Shown here piece by piece: positions 45,120 to 57,002 of a DNA stretch of 64,000 nt; within the stretch, counting starts at the first letter, position 1, and each line of letters opens with the position of its first letter. A model generated the notes under the pieces. The model saw only the letters and a list, made by a program, of their open reading frames with translations. It did no database searches and was not told the origin of the DNA. The DNA is from Kitagawia praeruptora (Eukaryota > Streptophyta > Magnoliopsida > Apiales > Apiaceae). Both the position numbers and the translations under genes were made by a program. The DNA lies in the NCBI GenBank assembly GCA_037693485.1, contig CM075344.1, positions 97,995,001 to 98,059,000 on the forward strand, in the 5' to 3' direction.

Positions 45120-46280
45120 GATACACACTTCATCTATTTTATGTGAGGAAAGTTCTCTCTCTCGCCTCTTTTCTCTCTCACTAACCCTAATCGGTGATTT
45201 CGCTTTTCCAGTCACACACTTCATCTTTCATAAAAATGAACACCATACCCGTGTTCCTCTCACCAAAATACATCGAATTCATCCCTCGGTTTTTGACTTG
45301 TAGTTCCAGATTTCTCAAACTCCAAACCTTATAAACCACCTCTCGGCGTTCTTGTTCAATTCAACATTTTCAACTCAATTCCTCTTAAATTCGTGTTCGT
45401 AATGATGTTTTGTACATCATATACGAAAAGCCCTTTGGTACTAAATCGTCTCGAGGAGTTAATTTCAGTGCTTATTGGGCTGGACTCGGCGGTGAATCAT
45501 CCCTGACTCACTGAATCTGGTGACTCGGTCAGCGATTCATCAGCTCGCAACCTTGTTCCTGTTGTTTTATTGCTTTGTATGTCTGTTCCATGGAAGTTGC
45601 TATGTGTATGACCACCACAGCCCAGGTTTCTTTCTCAGTTCTTGGTTTTATTTCATTAAGAGTTTGCCGTGATAAGTGAGTCTGAGACTTTGATTATTGA
45701 ATAATTTGTTTGTATTGTTATTGTGAGCTATGGTTTCATGTACTCAGTGTCATCTTATCAGTTTGGTTGAAATATTAGCTCAAATACCTCTCTGTCATCA
45801 TGGATTGTAAGAATGATTACTGATTATTGACCGGTGTGTATGTTTACAAGTTTTGACTTTGTTCAGTTGATACTATGAATTATGATGTATCCATCTATCT
45901 TATCTTGTCTTGAGTTTGTTCAAACTGAAAAATTCCTTGGATATGATAAGTTAAGACGTACTTTATGCTTGTACAGATTTAAAACTCTTAGTTCTACATG
46001 GTTCAATTCTTGATTGATATATTTAATTGTTTCTCTAAGCTTTGTCTACCTAATCTTGTTCTACATCCGTGATAGTCGCATTGTTTGGCTTTGAGACAGT
46101 TTAAGTAATTTATGGATGAAAAGGTTGGCTTCTTACCAGATGCAAGTACAACCTCTTTATTACAACACCTACTCTTATCAGAAACACAAGATCCAAATCT
46201 CCTTGAAATGCAACAGAAATGCTTGCGTTCAGGTCTGTGACTTTTGTTAACGATAATATCTTTTTCGATGATTGTGACTC
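45120..46280 (+). other. Gene-like leader and possible first coding exon of an unidentified plant gene
   Basis: A CT-rich leader with CTCTCTCTCGCCTC and ACTAACCCTAATCGG (about 45155-45200) looks like a plant 5' UTR. Further right, an ATG near 46112 opens MDEKVGFLPDASTTSLLQHL to about residue 40. It is followed by CAG and GTCTGTG, a plausible splice donor near 46232. A possible acceptor and exon start with VLLDEDNHGVHILKL near 46626, but the phase does not join simply. I do not recognise the protein. Positions 45861-46280 are repeated exactly at 63581-64000. Confidence 0.35.
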
Positions 46281-46992
46281 CAAACAAGATAAATTGTTCA
46301 TGTTCTTGCTTATGTATCTAAAGTATGAATTGTGAAATGATTCTTGTATCATTTGTTCTTGGGATACAAATTGTAGCTTTTTTGTCTGCTTCAAAATTAC
46401 CTATTCCTGTAAGGGATTCATTTTCTAAAGACATTTTACTCATTCACTTGTTACAAAGTTTCTACTTCTTATTTTGGCTTAATCTTCCCAATGTTTCAAG
46501 TTAACAACGGAAGCATGATTGATGCATTTTTGAGTCGTGCTGTATTTAGAATTGTGCTTGCCCTTCTTCGTTATTAAATATATAGTGTTTTCGAATCTCA
46601 ATATTGTTTTATGGTTGTTCGCAGGTATTACTGGATGAGGATAATCATGGTGTACACATCCTGAAACTTATCCACATTGGTTATTAAGTATAGTGAAGCG
46701 TGATAAAGTCAGTTGATGTTGATGAGTGTTTTTCGCTTGTTTTGCATGATGCCCCTGTACATTTGTTACAGCTAATGCCATTTAAAAGTAAGATATCATA
46801 TATGAACTGATTAAGTGTCTATTGCCATTATAGCAAAAAGTTAAAAACAACTTAATCTTTTATTTTAGCAAGTGCAATACAGACACTTAATCTTTATTTT
46901 ATTTTTTAAGAAAAGAAATAATTAGTCTCCTATGATGCAAAAGTTGTTGATGTGGGTCATTCACTTTGTTTGGACAGAATTTGATACTATCA
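46281..46992 (+). other. Possible intron and small exon; otherwise nothing recognised
   Basis: This AT-rich, intron-like sequence ends with TTGTTCGCAG near 46623. A short frame of about 20 codons follows it. No domain is seen. Confidence 0.3.
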
Positions 46993-47241
46993 TTATTCAC
47001 TTTGCTTTTTTTGGCATTCCCCAGCATGCGCTTGGACCAACTGTAAGCTACTCTGACTTAAAGTTACAAACATTAGAACTCCTGTCGACCACATTGGGAT
47101 TACCTTCAGTATGGCTTTTAACTCTTCCACTTGATCTACCGTGTAGAGACTCCACGGGTCCAGGATGTCTCCATCAGCAATCAAGTATCTTTCAGGCTCT
47201 CGAACAATACAGGCTTTATTGAGAAACCTAAACAAAGACAT
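46993..47241 (-). pseudogene. NRT1/PTR family (NPF) transporter exon fragment
   Basis: The - strand frame reads RFLNKACIVREPERYL, DPWSLYTVDQVEELKAILKV and IPMWSTGVLMFVTLSQSS. This is the well-known segment of plant NPF proton-coupled nitrate or peptide transporters (the loop and following membrane helix in the middle of the protein). An acceptor-like TTTGTTTAG lies just before RFLNKAC, as at an exon start. After LQLVQA the text departs from the family and soon stops. Family members have about 550-620 residues and twelve membrane helices. Only about 75 residues are here, so this is a gene fragment, perhaps captured by a transposon. Confidence 0.75.
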
Positions 47242-47658
47242 GATATGAACACATAGGTATTTTAATTTGTAAGAGTTGTTAGCCTGTTACTGAACTTATT
47301 GCACTTGTAATTAAGATCAAAAATCATGTCTGGCGGAAATTATTGCAACAGGTTATATGATTATATAGAACTGATACAATTTTATGGAGTCTAGTATGAT
47401 TTATTGTGGCTTAAATGTATGTCTAATCCTAATCTCAACACCTATCTCAGAACTGAACCTTTCCATTTATTATTGTTTGTTGTTTCTGGTCTTTATCATA
47501 TATGTCTACTGTGGCGGAATAGGAAGTGTAAATTGTGTTGAAGGACATAATTGCAGTTCTATCTATGTTGTTATTTTTAAGTTAAAGGTTAATTTGATCA
47601 CTTTAAACCATTTTAAGGAAATTATATTAGTAAGATGAATTTTTTTGTTACATTTAAT
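47242..47658. other. Unassigned sequence left of element F
   Basis: No coding sequence or repeat is recognised. It ends at the abrupt junction with element F at 47658/47659. Confidence 0.4.
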
Positions 47659-48477
47659 TCATCATTTCCTATAACTTTCCTCACACTCATATTAAAGGTC
47701 TTGTGGTATGCCCCGACATGTTATTTCTACTTTAATAATTACTCGACATAACGCTCTGGCTGCACAATTACAACATTTGGTTTTTGATCTCATATTGGTG
47801 CAACGGTTCACAATTGTACCTCCCGTTCACCTTAGAGTAATCACTTTTGAAAGGAATGGTTTTAAAATAACAAGGTCCAATAGATAATTTCAATAAGAAT
47901 TCCACATTGGATGTTCCAAGAATGTTGATGGTTCCAAATATTAGGAGTCTTGATTTTTGGAGATGTAAGGATGGACAAAAAGAATACAACAAGGTTTATT
48001 CCTTCATGTCCTGAAAATTTGGTAATGTGATACCATAGAGAATGTTGCCCGAGGGCAATGATTGTTGGATACAAAAGTCATAAAGACGGTCTTTATACAA
48101 TTCTTACATCTGGGGAATACTTTTCCTCTTCAAAAATAGAGGATCTAAAAAGTCCCATTGATAAAGGTCAACCGATCGAAAGAAATTCTACTATGTGACG
48201 ATAAAAAATGAAGCAGTTTATCATTCAAGTAATCTATGGTTTCAAATGAATCTTCATTATATGAATGAAAGAACAGAATATTCAAGTGACATAAAGTCTG
48301 ATACAAAGATGGGTAGAATTCAAGTTGAGTGGACGACCTCATTAGGTCTCAATCAAGTCATTCGTCAAAACTTTCATCATCATACTTTACCACACGCAAA
48401 ATGCATTGCGGAATTGCTGAATGAATTGAATTGGGAGTTGGACCAGTGAAACAATAACTAGTCCTTTTCAAGAAACA

Positions 48478-48650
48478 CTAGCAACTAGCTAGACAAAATT
48501 TGCTAGTTCGCCTGTTTGAGACATCACCACTAGCTAGGACAATTAGCTAGGTGTTCTTCACAACATTACAATTTTGACTAGTTAGAACAATCAACTAGTC
48601 ATTCATATTGACATATCGACTAGCCAGTTTCAATTGGCTAGAACGGAATT
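48478..48650. repeat. CTAG-rich cluster (copy 1; copy 2 at 57822-57994)
   Basis: The tetranucleotide CTAG occurs more than ten times in about 170 bp, often as ACTAG, ACTAGCTAG or GCTAG. Confidence 0.7.
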
Positions 48651-50505
48651 TCAACATCGTAGCCATTGAAGAAACTTTAGGCTACTCGGACAACGAATGG
48701 AAATAAGAAGTTATTAAGTTTGAAAAAGAAAACTATAAAATATGAAGAGAATGTTCTAGGTATCGGAACAATCGATAACCTCTCATCAAATATTACTTAT
48801 CAGTGAAACGGTCCACCCAAGGGTGCCTCCGTACACATGCTTTATCAGATCTTACAGTAGAATGAAATTCAGAATACTAGTATCAAAATGATATCCTTAC
48901 TATGATTTCAATGTACGACGCACAATCTCCTTTTGAATAGAAGAAAGGATTCATGAGGAATATCTGGATGTTAGATCATCCCTATTCTCAACAAGTTGAT
49001 AAATATTTATGGGCTCGACTGAAGAGTGCAAGTATGAAAGAAGTAGTCAAATATCAATATTCGTTTAGGAATATTCACTGATTAATTAAGGAAACAATTG
49101 TTGAACATTCCTTGGATAATTGAAAGGAAGTGTAAATAGTCCTGAGCAGAACGAAATAATTATAAACTTCAAATAGAATACTCGGGGATCAAATAAGATA
49201 CTTTGGATGAGTCCCAGTTTAGAGAAAGTATATCACTGGTGGTTATTCGACAAGTTTGAAGTAGAAGGCTAGAAGGATTACCTGATATAAACTAATCGAG
49301 GTAACATGGTTAGTGAACAGTTTAAAATGAAGTAGTGCACCAGCCGGTAGTTGCCAAAATAAGTTAATAATCATTCGTGCATCTCATTATCACCATAATG
49401 AGGGTAACTCCATCTCTTCGTCTTCGTAATACAAGACACCAACTAGTGCGTCTCTCAATCATCATCTTAAAGTCATTTATCGAGTTAGGGTTTCACAGCT
49501 ATATCTGTCATTTCCGTGCTCTATCTTGAAGACCAAGCTTCACATCATTACAGGGACACCTGCTAAGTCCGTAGGGTCCTACTACATGCCTCCGACATGA
49601 ATCACAAGTGGCCAGTTCCCCCTGGGAACAGATCAAAGAGATCTCTCAGGGATCTCAATGCAGTCCATAGGTTTAGTGGCGGTGTGTGTGCATGTGAACA
49701 TACGTTACCAACAATATAGAGGTCTACAAGTATATATGCGTAGTCTCTGCTAAAATTTCTATCAAAGAATTCCACTCTAGACCCGTTGGTCTTTTCTTTT
49801 GGTAGACTCTGAGATCACTGTATCGCTCGTTGCAACCATATTCAACTTCTCTTGAGTCCCTTTGTTAATCCCACTTGTTTGTTCTCTAAGTTGAACTACC
49901 ATGCTCTAGCGTCCGAATCATGCGTGGAATTATCTAGCACGCTCGTCTTATGATAACATTCTCGTATAACACATGTAAAATTCGCCATCAAGGGTAATGA
50001 AATCCACAACGACATAGTGACCAACTTTCAGGTAAACCCGTTACTTATCGAAAATCGGATCTTATAGCCAAAGTAAAAGACTTTCATTATTCCAAGTACT
50101 AAGTACCCTTAAATATGTAGGGAAGTCTAAACTTCTTGATTCTTAAATTGCCGCCTCCTTATAGGCAAACTCTGAAGGACTACGGGCAACAAAATTTATG
50201 CCAACCAAGTCATCCAATCATATTGGCAGTATCGCCTCTACCTCAGCTGCTCTCGAGACTTCGCTCTGCTTCCTATATCATTACCTATGATAGGTCATGT
50301 ACGACTCTCAAATCTCTATTCATCATTCTGAAGGTCTCTAGGGATTCTATCGACCCTAGTATAATACCTTCAGTAACACTCCAGTCCATTCCACTCACCG
50401 GTACCTCTTCCGGTAGTCCAATCATAAGTTTACTACGATCTCTTATGTCATTCCCCTACTTAGACTTAACTCTCACACTCTCGTTTCTGAGTACTGTAAC
50501 TTATC

Positions 50506-50517
50506 TCTCTGATACCA
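50506..50517 (-). promoter_or_regulatory. Element F primer-binding site (left copy)
   Basis: On the - strand this reads TGGTATCAGAGA, initiator tRNA-Met type with one base changed. It is 4 bases from the LTR. The same site lies at 59850-59861. Confidence 0.85.
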
Positions 50518-50521
50518 TTTC

Positions 50522-53500
50522 TGTGACGCCCCCAAATCCGAGGTCAGAGATTCAGGTCGTCACATCACCATTCAACCATATCATACCTATATTAACTTTA
50601 CAACTCAACAATACATCCATCCAGACCTCAATCTTACGCACATACAAGTTAGAGCCTCAGAAACGATAATCGAAAGTAACACTAAATATTACAATTCATC
50701 TGTACAATCCAGAATCTTACGCACTTTCACTTATACAACTACACTTGAAGACAAGTCTTACTATTACAGTTGAAAACCTATCAGACTTACTCTGTAGTAT
50801 TTTTCAGGAACTAAATCATCTCCGGGGTAAATCTCCTACTCCTCTTCTGCTGGTGCGGAGTTAACCGACCAAGTTCTTCTCTTTCTGAAAAGTTTTTATA
50901 AAGCAAGAATGAGCTACATAATGCTCAGCAAGTTCACCATGTTGGAAAATAATAAAGTGGTTTATTTTGAAAACGTTCCCAACTGTATGGGTGTATATCT
51001 CAGATTACAAAACATAACTCGACAATATATATGTCCGAGTTTGAATAAAACATTTATACTCACTAAGGAGCTTTAAGAATAACATATGAATCCTTTACAA
51101 GGTTCTCGTTTCAATATATCTCAAGTTTGAAAATATATACGTATGAGTATATCAGTTTCGGCAAAACACTCTACGGTTAACATAATGTACAGGGAATGCA
51201 TTGATGCAAAACCTCTTTCCTTCCATTAGCTTAGAAGGTTTCTCATTCAAAAACATTTCATTCTTTGAAATAATTGCAAGAGTGCACTAACACGTGCCAA
51301 TCTCTATAGAAAATCTTGCAGTTCTAGATACTGCACGATGTTAATATTTTTCTTATCAAAAACCACACTATCGGCAACTTGGCACTTAGGCCCAAGAAGC
51401 AGTGTTTGAGTATTTTTCCAAAGTGGAGGATGGGACTGGAAGAAAACATAAAAACCTGACAAGGATTGACGATGATCAGTCGCCACATCCAAGTCCAATA
51501 ATCCGCGGGTCTTCTCTACCGGTAGAAGGATAGAAACTACATCCGTAACTATCCTCGGGTGAAAACTACATCCGTAATCACCCTTGATGAAAACTACATC
51601 CGTAATCATCCTTCGGCAACACCTGGGCCGGAATAATAATTGATGGACCGCCTGGCTCACGGCCGCTTACACATCCCGGGAATCGTTCGTCAACGATTCC
51701 CACACCTGCCAGAGTCCCCTTTTTCTTTTCTTTTCAAAATCATTTTGATAGAAAACCTGAGTAGTTGAAGTTCGACCTCAGTCGTCCGATAATTCTTGGA
51801 AAACGTACAAGAAGTAAATGCTGACCGAGGGTTTTCGAAAATGTTTTGGGTCCGAAAGAGTTCAAGTTTGAAAAATGCTGAAGGTATCTTGGATTAGTTT
51901 TGTCTTTAAAATAATGAACGATAATTAATAAATAATATTTTTAGATTTAATATATAAATAATTAGTAAAATCATTATTTAATTAAAATAAGCTTTTAATC
52001 CAAGATAGATATTTTTGAGTATTTTAACAACGTAAAAATAATAAATACGTAAGTATACGATACTTCCCGAATGACCTTTCGGGTTTTCGTAATTTAATCA
52101 CGATACAATAATATACCGCTCCCCGGTCAATAGTATATTTGGACCGCTACGACCTCTATTGCTAGAGTCGTTGTCCGAAGAAACATTTTCATTCTAAGTT
52201 CAAGGGTGTACAAACACATATGCATATATCTCAAACTTCAACATAATCTCATAAAGCATACGCATATAATACGTTTGGAACTACAAACACAAAAGTGAAA
52301 AATCCTTATATATAAGTTTTGTAAAGTAGACTTGCATAGGTAAAATCAAGAATATGATATTTTGAAATTAAATACTTAGGGTTGGAAAACTTGCCTTGGT
52401 GAGGTTGGGGTGGTCGGCTCGCGAAGTGGAATGGAAATCTATACATAATCAATATTTGCACGTTAGTACCTTAACAACGCTACTTAATCATAAGGTTTTA
52501 AAAATCGTAAGACCAACTTAACGACTCCACTTGTGACCACTAACCCTCTCATATGACCATGTCGTCACATTATCACTTCCGTTACCCATTCGACTCAAAT
52601 CTATTCCTCAAACTCGAAACTCAAGTGAGCATTCTTAAAACTACTTTAAACTAATCCCCTAAGTGGTTTTTCACTTGCGCACACCTCGCTCCAACATTTT
52701 TATAAAATTGAAAAATACATATTTTAATCCAATTCTTTTTGGACAGCCTTTCCACTTGTTTAATCTGTATATCCTCAAATTTCCATAACATTTTCATAAT
52801 TTTAAGGGGTCCTAACTCAGTTCACAAGTGGACAACACAGTGCAGTCCGAATTCCAGAACCACACTGCACTAATCCGGCCATAACTCAAAATCTACACAT
52901 CTCCTGGGTGTGAGCCTTATATTTCTAGAAACTACATTCAATCATCTTTCCATCCATATAAATTAGGCTATCGGGAGACAACATATAGAGGTTCAAAACC
53001 ATCCTGCAAGTCAGTACATGCTCCCAGAATTTTTACACAGCACACATTCTTTCTCAAACATTCAAGAACTCACTTTGTACATCACATCTATCATCAAAAC
53101 CACCAAGACATGACTCTATAGCATACATGGGGTTATAAACTCTAAGTAAAAGCCTTAAAATCACATCAACAACATATAACCTCAAGATTTTCATCATCCA
53201 TAACTCATATAACCAAGATATGCACTAAAATGTTTAGATCTAACAATATAAACTATAATCAATCCATGACTAAGAGGGGTTAGGGTTTTATACCTTCTTG
53301 AGTATCTAGGAGCCTTGGGTAAGCCTTACAATCCTTAAGAACACCTTGGATGAGCCTCTACAAGCCTTAAACTTCAAGATCTAAAAGATAACCAACCTTG
53401 GTTACTATTCACTCAAACTTTCAACAATTAATTTCTCAAGATTGGATGGTTAGAAAGCTATGAAATTGATAACATACCTTCACTATGATACAAGGAAGCT

Positions 53501-54235
53501 CTATGATTTATTATAGGATTTATGAGTAAGTAGAAGTTGGAGAAAGTTTCTCTTCTTCCTTCTTGGAAGGTTTAGGCCGAGAGCTTCTAATGGGGGGGGA
53601 GAGTTTTGTTTTGTTGTTGGTTGAAATGTGATGAATTATTATTGGTGTATTGATATGTATATCCTCACATGTGTTCCACCCTAGTCTAGTAGCTTAGGTT
53701 CACCCCATGCCCTAGTGTCCCCTAAAGTAATGTAGTGTACTAACTAGTTACTATTCCTCTAGTTGCCTTTTTACTTTCTAGTTTACTTGCATAACTTTCT
53801 AGTTACATGATACTTGCATGTAATATCCTTCCTTGTATTATTATTTCTCCACCAATGCTTGTCACTTAATCTTTATTTCATATCGTATCTTAATTAAACT
53901 CCTTGTAATAATATTTTGTCGCGTAGAGATTTCCTTTGTAATTCCTTAAGTACTTAATTGTGTAAATTCCTTAAATATCCATAACTCCTTGTCATAGTCT
54001 CTTAAAATATTTTAATACTTTAATAATTCTCAAATCCCAAGTTTTTATAAATCTTAATAGCAGTAGGCCTCTTGCCTTAACAATCTTCCCTTTTTCTTAC
54101 ACAGTGAATGTAACAACATAAATTTCTCAGATAATCAATTCCATTAAACAACATGGGTGACTCAAAAGGTCCCAAATTCCCAATGTCATATGATATTATA
54201 TTCTTAAAAATATTACAAAAATCAGGGTTCTTACA
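50522..54235 (-). repeat. Element F left LTR, 3714 bp
   Basis: It is almost identical to 59866-63580. It holds three tandem units around GAAACTACATCCGTAA (about 51530-51612) and the GACGATGATCAGTCGCC block shared with element B's LTR. Confidence 0.93.
51525..51615 (-). repeat. Three tandem units in element F LTR (second set at about 60869-60959)
   Basis: Units of about 28-30 bp contain ACTACATCCGTAA followed by variants of TCATCCTTCGG. Repeated short blocks in LTRs often act as promoter elements. Confidence 0.7.
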
Positions 54236-54254
54236 GCCTCCCCTCCTTAAAAGG
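54236..54254 (-). promoter_or_regulatory. Element F polypurine tract
   Basis: On the - strand this reads CCTTTTAAGGAGGGGAGGC next to the LTR, close to the tract of element B. Confidence 0.8.
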
Positions 54255-54268
54255 ATTCCGTCCCGGAA

Positions 54269-54807
54269 TCAGGTTGAAAACAGTTGAGGGTACTTTTCAC
54301 GCATAGCGCTTTCTAGTTCCCATGTTAATTCCTCGACGTTCTGGTTTCTCCACAAAACTTTCACTAGCTTGACAACCTTGTTCCTCAGCACTTGTTCTTT
54401 TCTATCCATGATTTCCACGGGTTGCTCCACATAGGTCAAGTCTGGTTGTAGGTCCACTTGGTCGTATTCTATCACATGTCGATAGTCGGTGTGGTAGGGT
54501 CGTAACATAGACATATGAAACACATTATGAATTTGCTACAAGCTTGGGGCAAGGCTAACTTTCCAATACGCCTCAAAATCTCAGAAGGTCCAATAAACCT
54601 CAGACTTAGCTTCCCTTTCTTACCAAACCACATCAATCCTTTCCAGGGAGATTCCTTTAGTATCACGAAGTCTCCCACCTCATACTCCTTTGATATCTCA
54701 TAAAATTTGACCATTCGAAATGATGGGTTTCGTAAAAAAAAAAACAAATGACTTTTATATACACTCGTCTGCACCTTAAAGACGTAATATCCATTCGAAA
54801 TCTTCAT
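54269..54807 (-). pseudogene. pol: Element F: C-terminal integrase and chromodomain remnant (Tekay type)
   Basis: From 54700 leftwards one frame reads EVGDFVILKESPWKGLM, FGKKGKLSLRFIGPSEILRR, the Tekay integrase C-terminal domain. A shift near 54525 leads to a second frame with FHMSMLRPYHTDYRH, EQPVEIMDRKEQVLRNK and LVKVLWRNQNVEELTWELE, the chromodomain-like end that in complete elements steers insertion to heterochromatin. It stops at 54269, just before the purine tract. Upstream domains are missing or unrecognisable. Confidence 0.88.
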
Positions 54808-57002
54808 TTAATAATTCGTACATATCGTGATTGCAAAAATTTCTCATCCACCCATAAAATTAATTTTCATCCAGGTTCGAATATTCACGAAAATTAGGGC
54901 TATTGCAGTCTCACCAACGCTTTAATGTTGCTTCTCAACGCATGCTCTCCTCGACCTGTATTCCTTATCGGTTGTTCTATGAATGAAAATTTCTATCCCA
55001 CTACTTATACGTTCCTCTTCTACCTTGTTCATCGTATCCGTGTTGAGTCCTTGTATCGTTGAGCCGTGAATACTTTGTGGTCGTGTTCTATAATCTGAGA
55101 CAACGTCAATACGCACGGTATTCCTCATTTTCCTTGGCTTGATTAGCACGCATGTGTTGCCTCCCGTCAGTCGTTACCACTTGCTATGGATACTATATAG
55201 TCTTCGGTATACGTCGAACCAGTTCAGCTACTATATCCCTCATTCATTGACTTCTTCGTAACGCAAGAAAAGCGAAACTTCTTCTTTTGTAGTACGCTTT
55301 ACAAGAGACGTCCTTACGTCCGCATGGTGCCGATCGTGATAACAACATTCGTTTCATGGATAAGTTTTTTTTTTTTTTTCTCGACTGCCCCGTGAAATCT
55401 AAGGCACGACAATAATTATAAATTCGATCGTCTGGACAATCCTTCTTCCCTGTCCGTCAGCCACAGATCAAATTAGTACATACGCTCAATCTCTTTATTA
55501 ATTATACTTGAAAGCACCTTCAATATTCGAAGTTTAACCTTAAGTCTTTATCTGACGTAATTGCTGCAGAAGTTTTATATTGCACCACCATCTCTTCCGT
55601 ATATAAATCGATAATCTTCTAAATGGAAAGTCTCTCGTAGGTAAATCACTTGGTCCAACAATTATAAATCAACTAGGGCCATCTCTTGGCTCGGTCTTCG
55701 GCGACCTACTTATGAAATTCATTATAATTCTGTCCACGTTTAAGATTTTCTACAGGCGGAATTAATCCTCTAGATCTCTATCATTCTGCTTTTGACATGT
55801 TGCGTTTGTACTTAATAGTTTGCCAATACCATTCTTCGTATCCGCTTGCCAACATTCTCTTAATTCTCTATACCTCTTTGTCCTTCCCCATAATTTAGTC
55901 ATTTTTCCTCAAACATTATTATTTATTGTATATACTCTATTTTCTTGGTCAATACTGACTGAATTCCAATTTCGAATAATCCCTTCTATAGGTATCGGCC
56001 ACCACACTGGCCTTTCCTGGGTATTAACAAATTTCTCCGTTATACTCCATGCTCCCTTTCGTCACCTTCTCTTTCTTATGTTTAGTTCTAATATGAAGAT
56101 ATACTTATGGCACTTGTGGAAAACTTTCACACTTTTCTCATAAAGTTAACGTCTCAGTTTTATGCGTGAACGCTATCATGACTAATCCCCGACTCACGGT
56201 TAGTATATCATATCCCGTAACCTTTATGTTGTTTAGAAGTATAGGCTATCATCCCCTTTCTACTGCATCAGCACACCTCTTAAACTCTTGAAAGACGCAT
56301 CATCGTGACTCTTAAAGTCCTTTTTTTTTTTCATCAAGTATAGCTAACAACGAGGTTGTTGCTAATATCTCATTTCATTCCAAAACTTTGTTCATTAATC
56401 CATAAAGGCTTCTAACTCATTAGTCCACTCAAACGATACTACCATAATTTTATAATGTTTATATTAGTGTGAAATGCTAACTTTGGCACAGTACAGAGGT
56501 CGATCTTGAGTTGGTGAAACCCGCTTTTTGACCTTATCTTTGAAAAACAACTACGCGTTTTAACTAGTCAACAATTCCTACATTTCCGATAAGGGTTTCA
56601 GTTCTCGATGGTATAGGTAAGATATCATGCGCTCGTCTTCTTTCACAACTGGCGCCAATCAGCCTGAGGCCTGTATGCTGCTGCGATTCCCAATAAACTT
56701 GATTAGGTGGTAATCTCGAAGGATCATTGGGATATATCCATGCATCCATTTGCTATTAAGGGCCTTTTAAACTTTATGTCTCGCTATGTGCATCAATCCC
56801 TTTTAGCTAAGTAAAGCTTCACATTCTTGCCACGATATTTCTTCCTTTCTTGTCCATCTCACTTCCATGTTAGTTTCCTCTAAGGATATGTCTTACATCG
56901 CAATCGATTTGAATTTCTTGGTTCAGGAAAAGGCTTGGTAACTCTAGAATTCATTACTATAACATCCTGACAACGGTTGGTAGGAACGTACTCCCAACCA
57001 CC
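54808..57002 (-). pseudogene. Element F internal region with decayed RNase H remnant
   Basis: Only one pol remnant stands out: near 55975-56022 the - strand reads YPGKASVVADTYR, the end of an RNase H domain. The rest has many stops in all frames. This part is present once only, unlike its neighbours. Confidence 0.65.

Larger units (their letters stand above)
47659..50521 (-). repeat. Truncated second copy of element F's 5' internal region
   Basis: It equals 57003-59865 except for one substitution seen at 48666 (T here, C at 58010). It contains a primer-binding site at 50506-50517 and a CTAG-rich cluster (48478-48650). No gag domain is recognised. Confidence 0.85.

Noticed and set aside
50136..50669. 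177-codon + strand frame, identical copy at 59480-60013
   Set aside because: It is antisense to element F and crosses the primer site and LTR edge. Identity comes from the recent duplication, not from selection.
51525..51615. CRISPR-like spaced repeat
   Set aside because: There are only three degenerate units inside an LTR of a plant retroelement.
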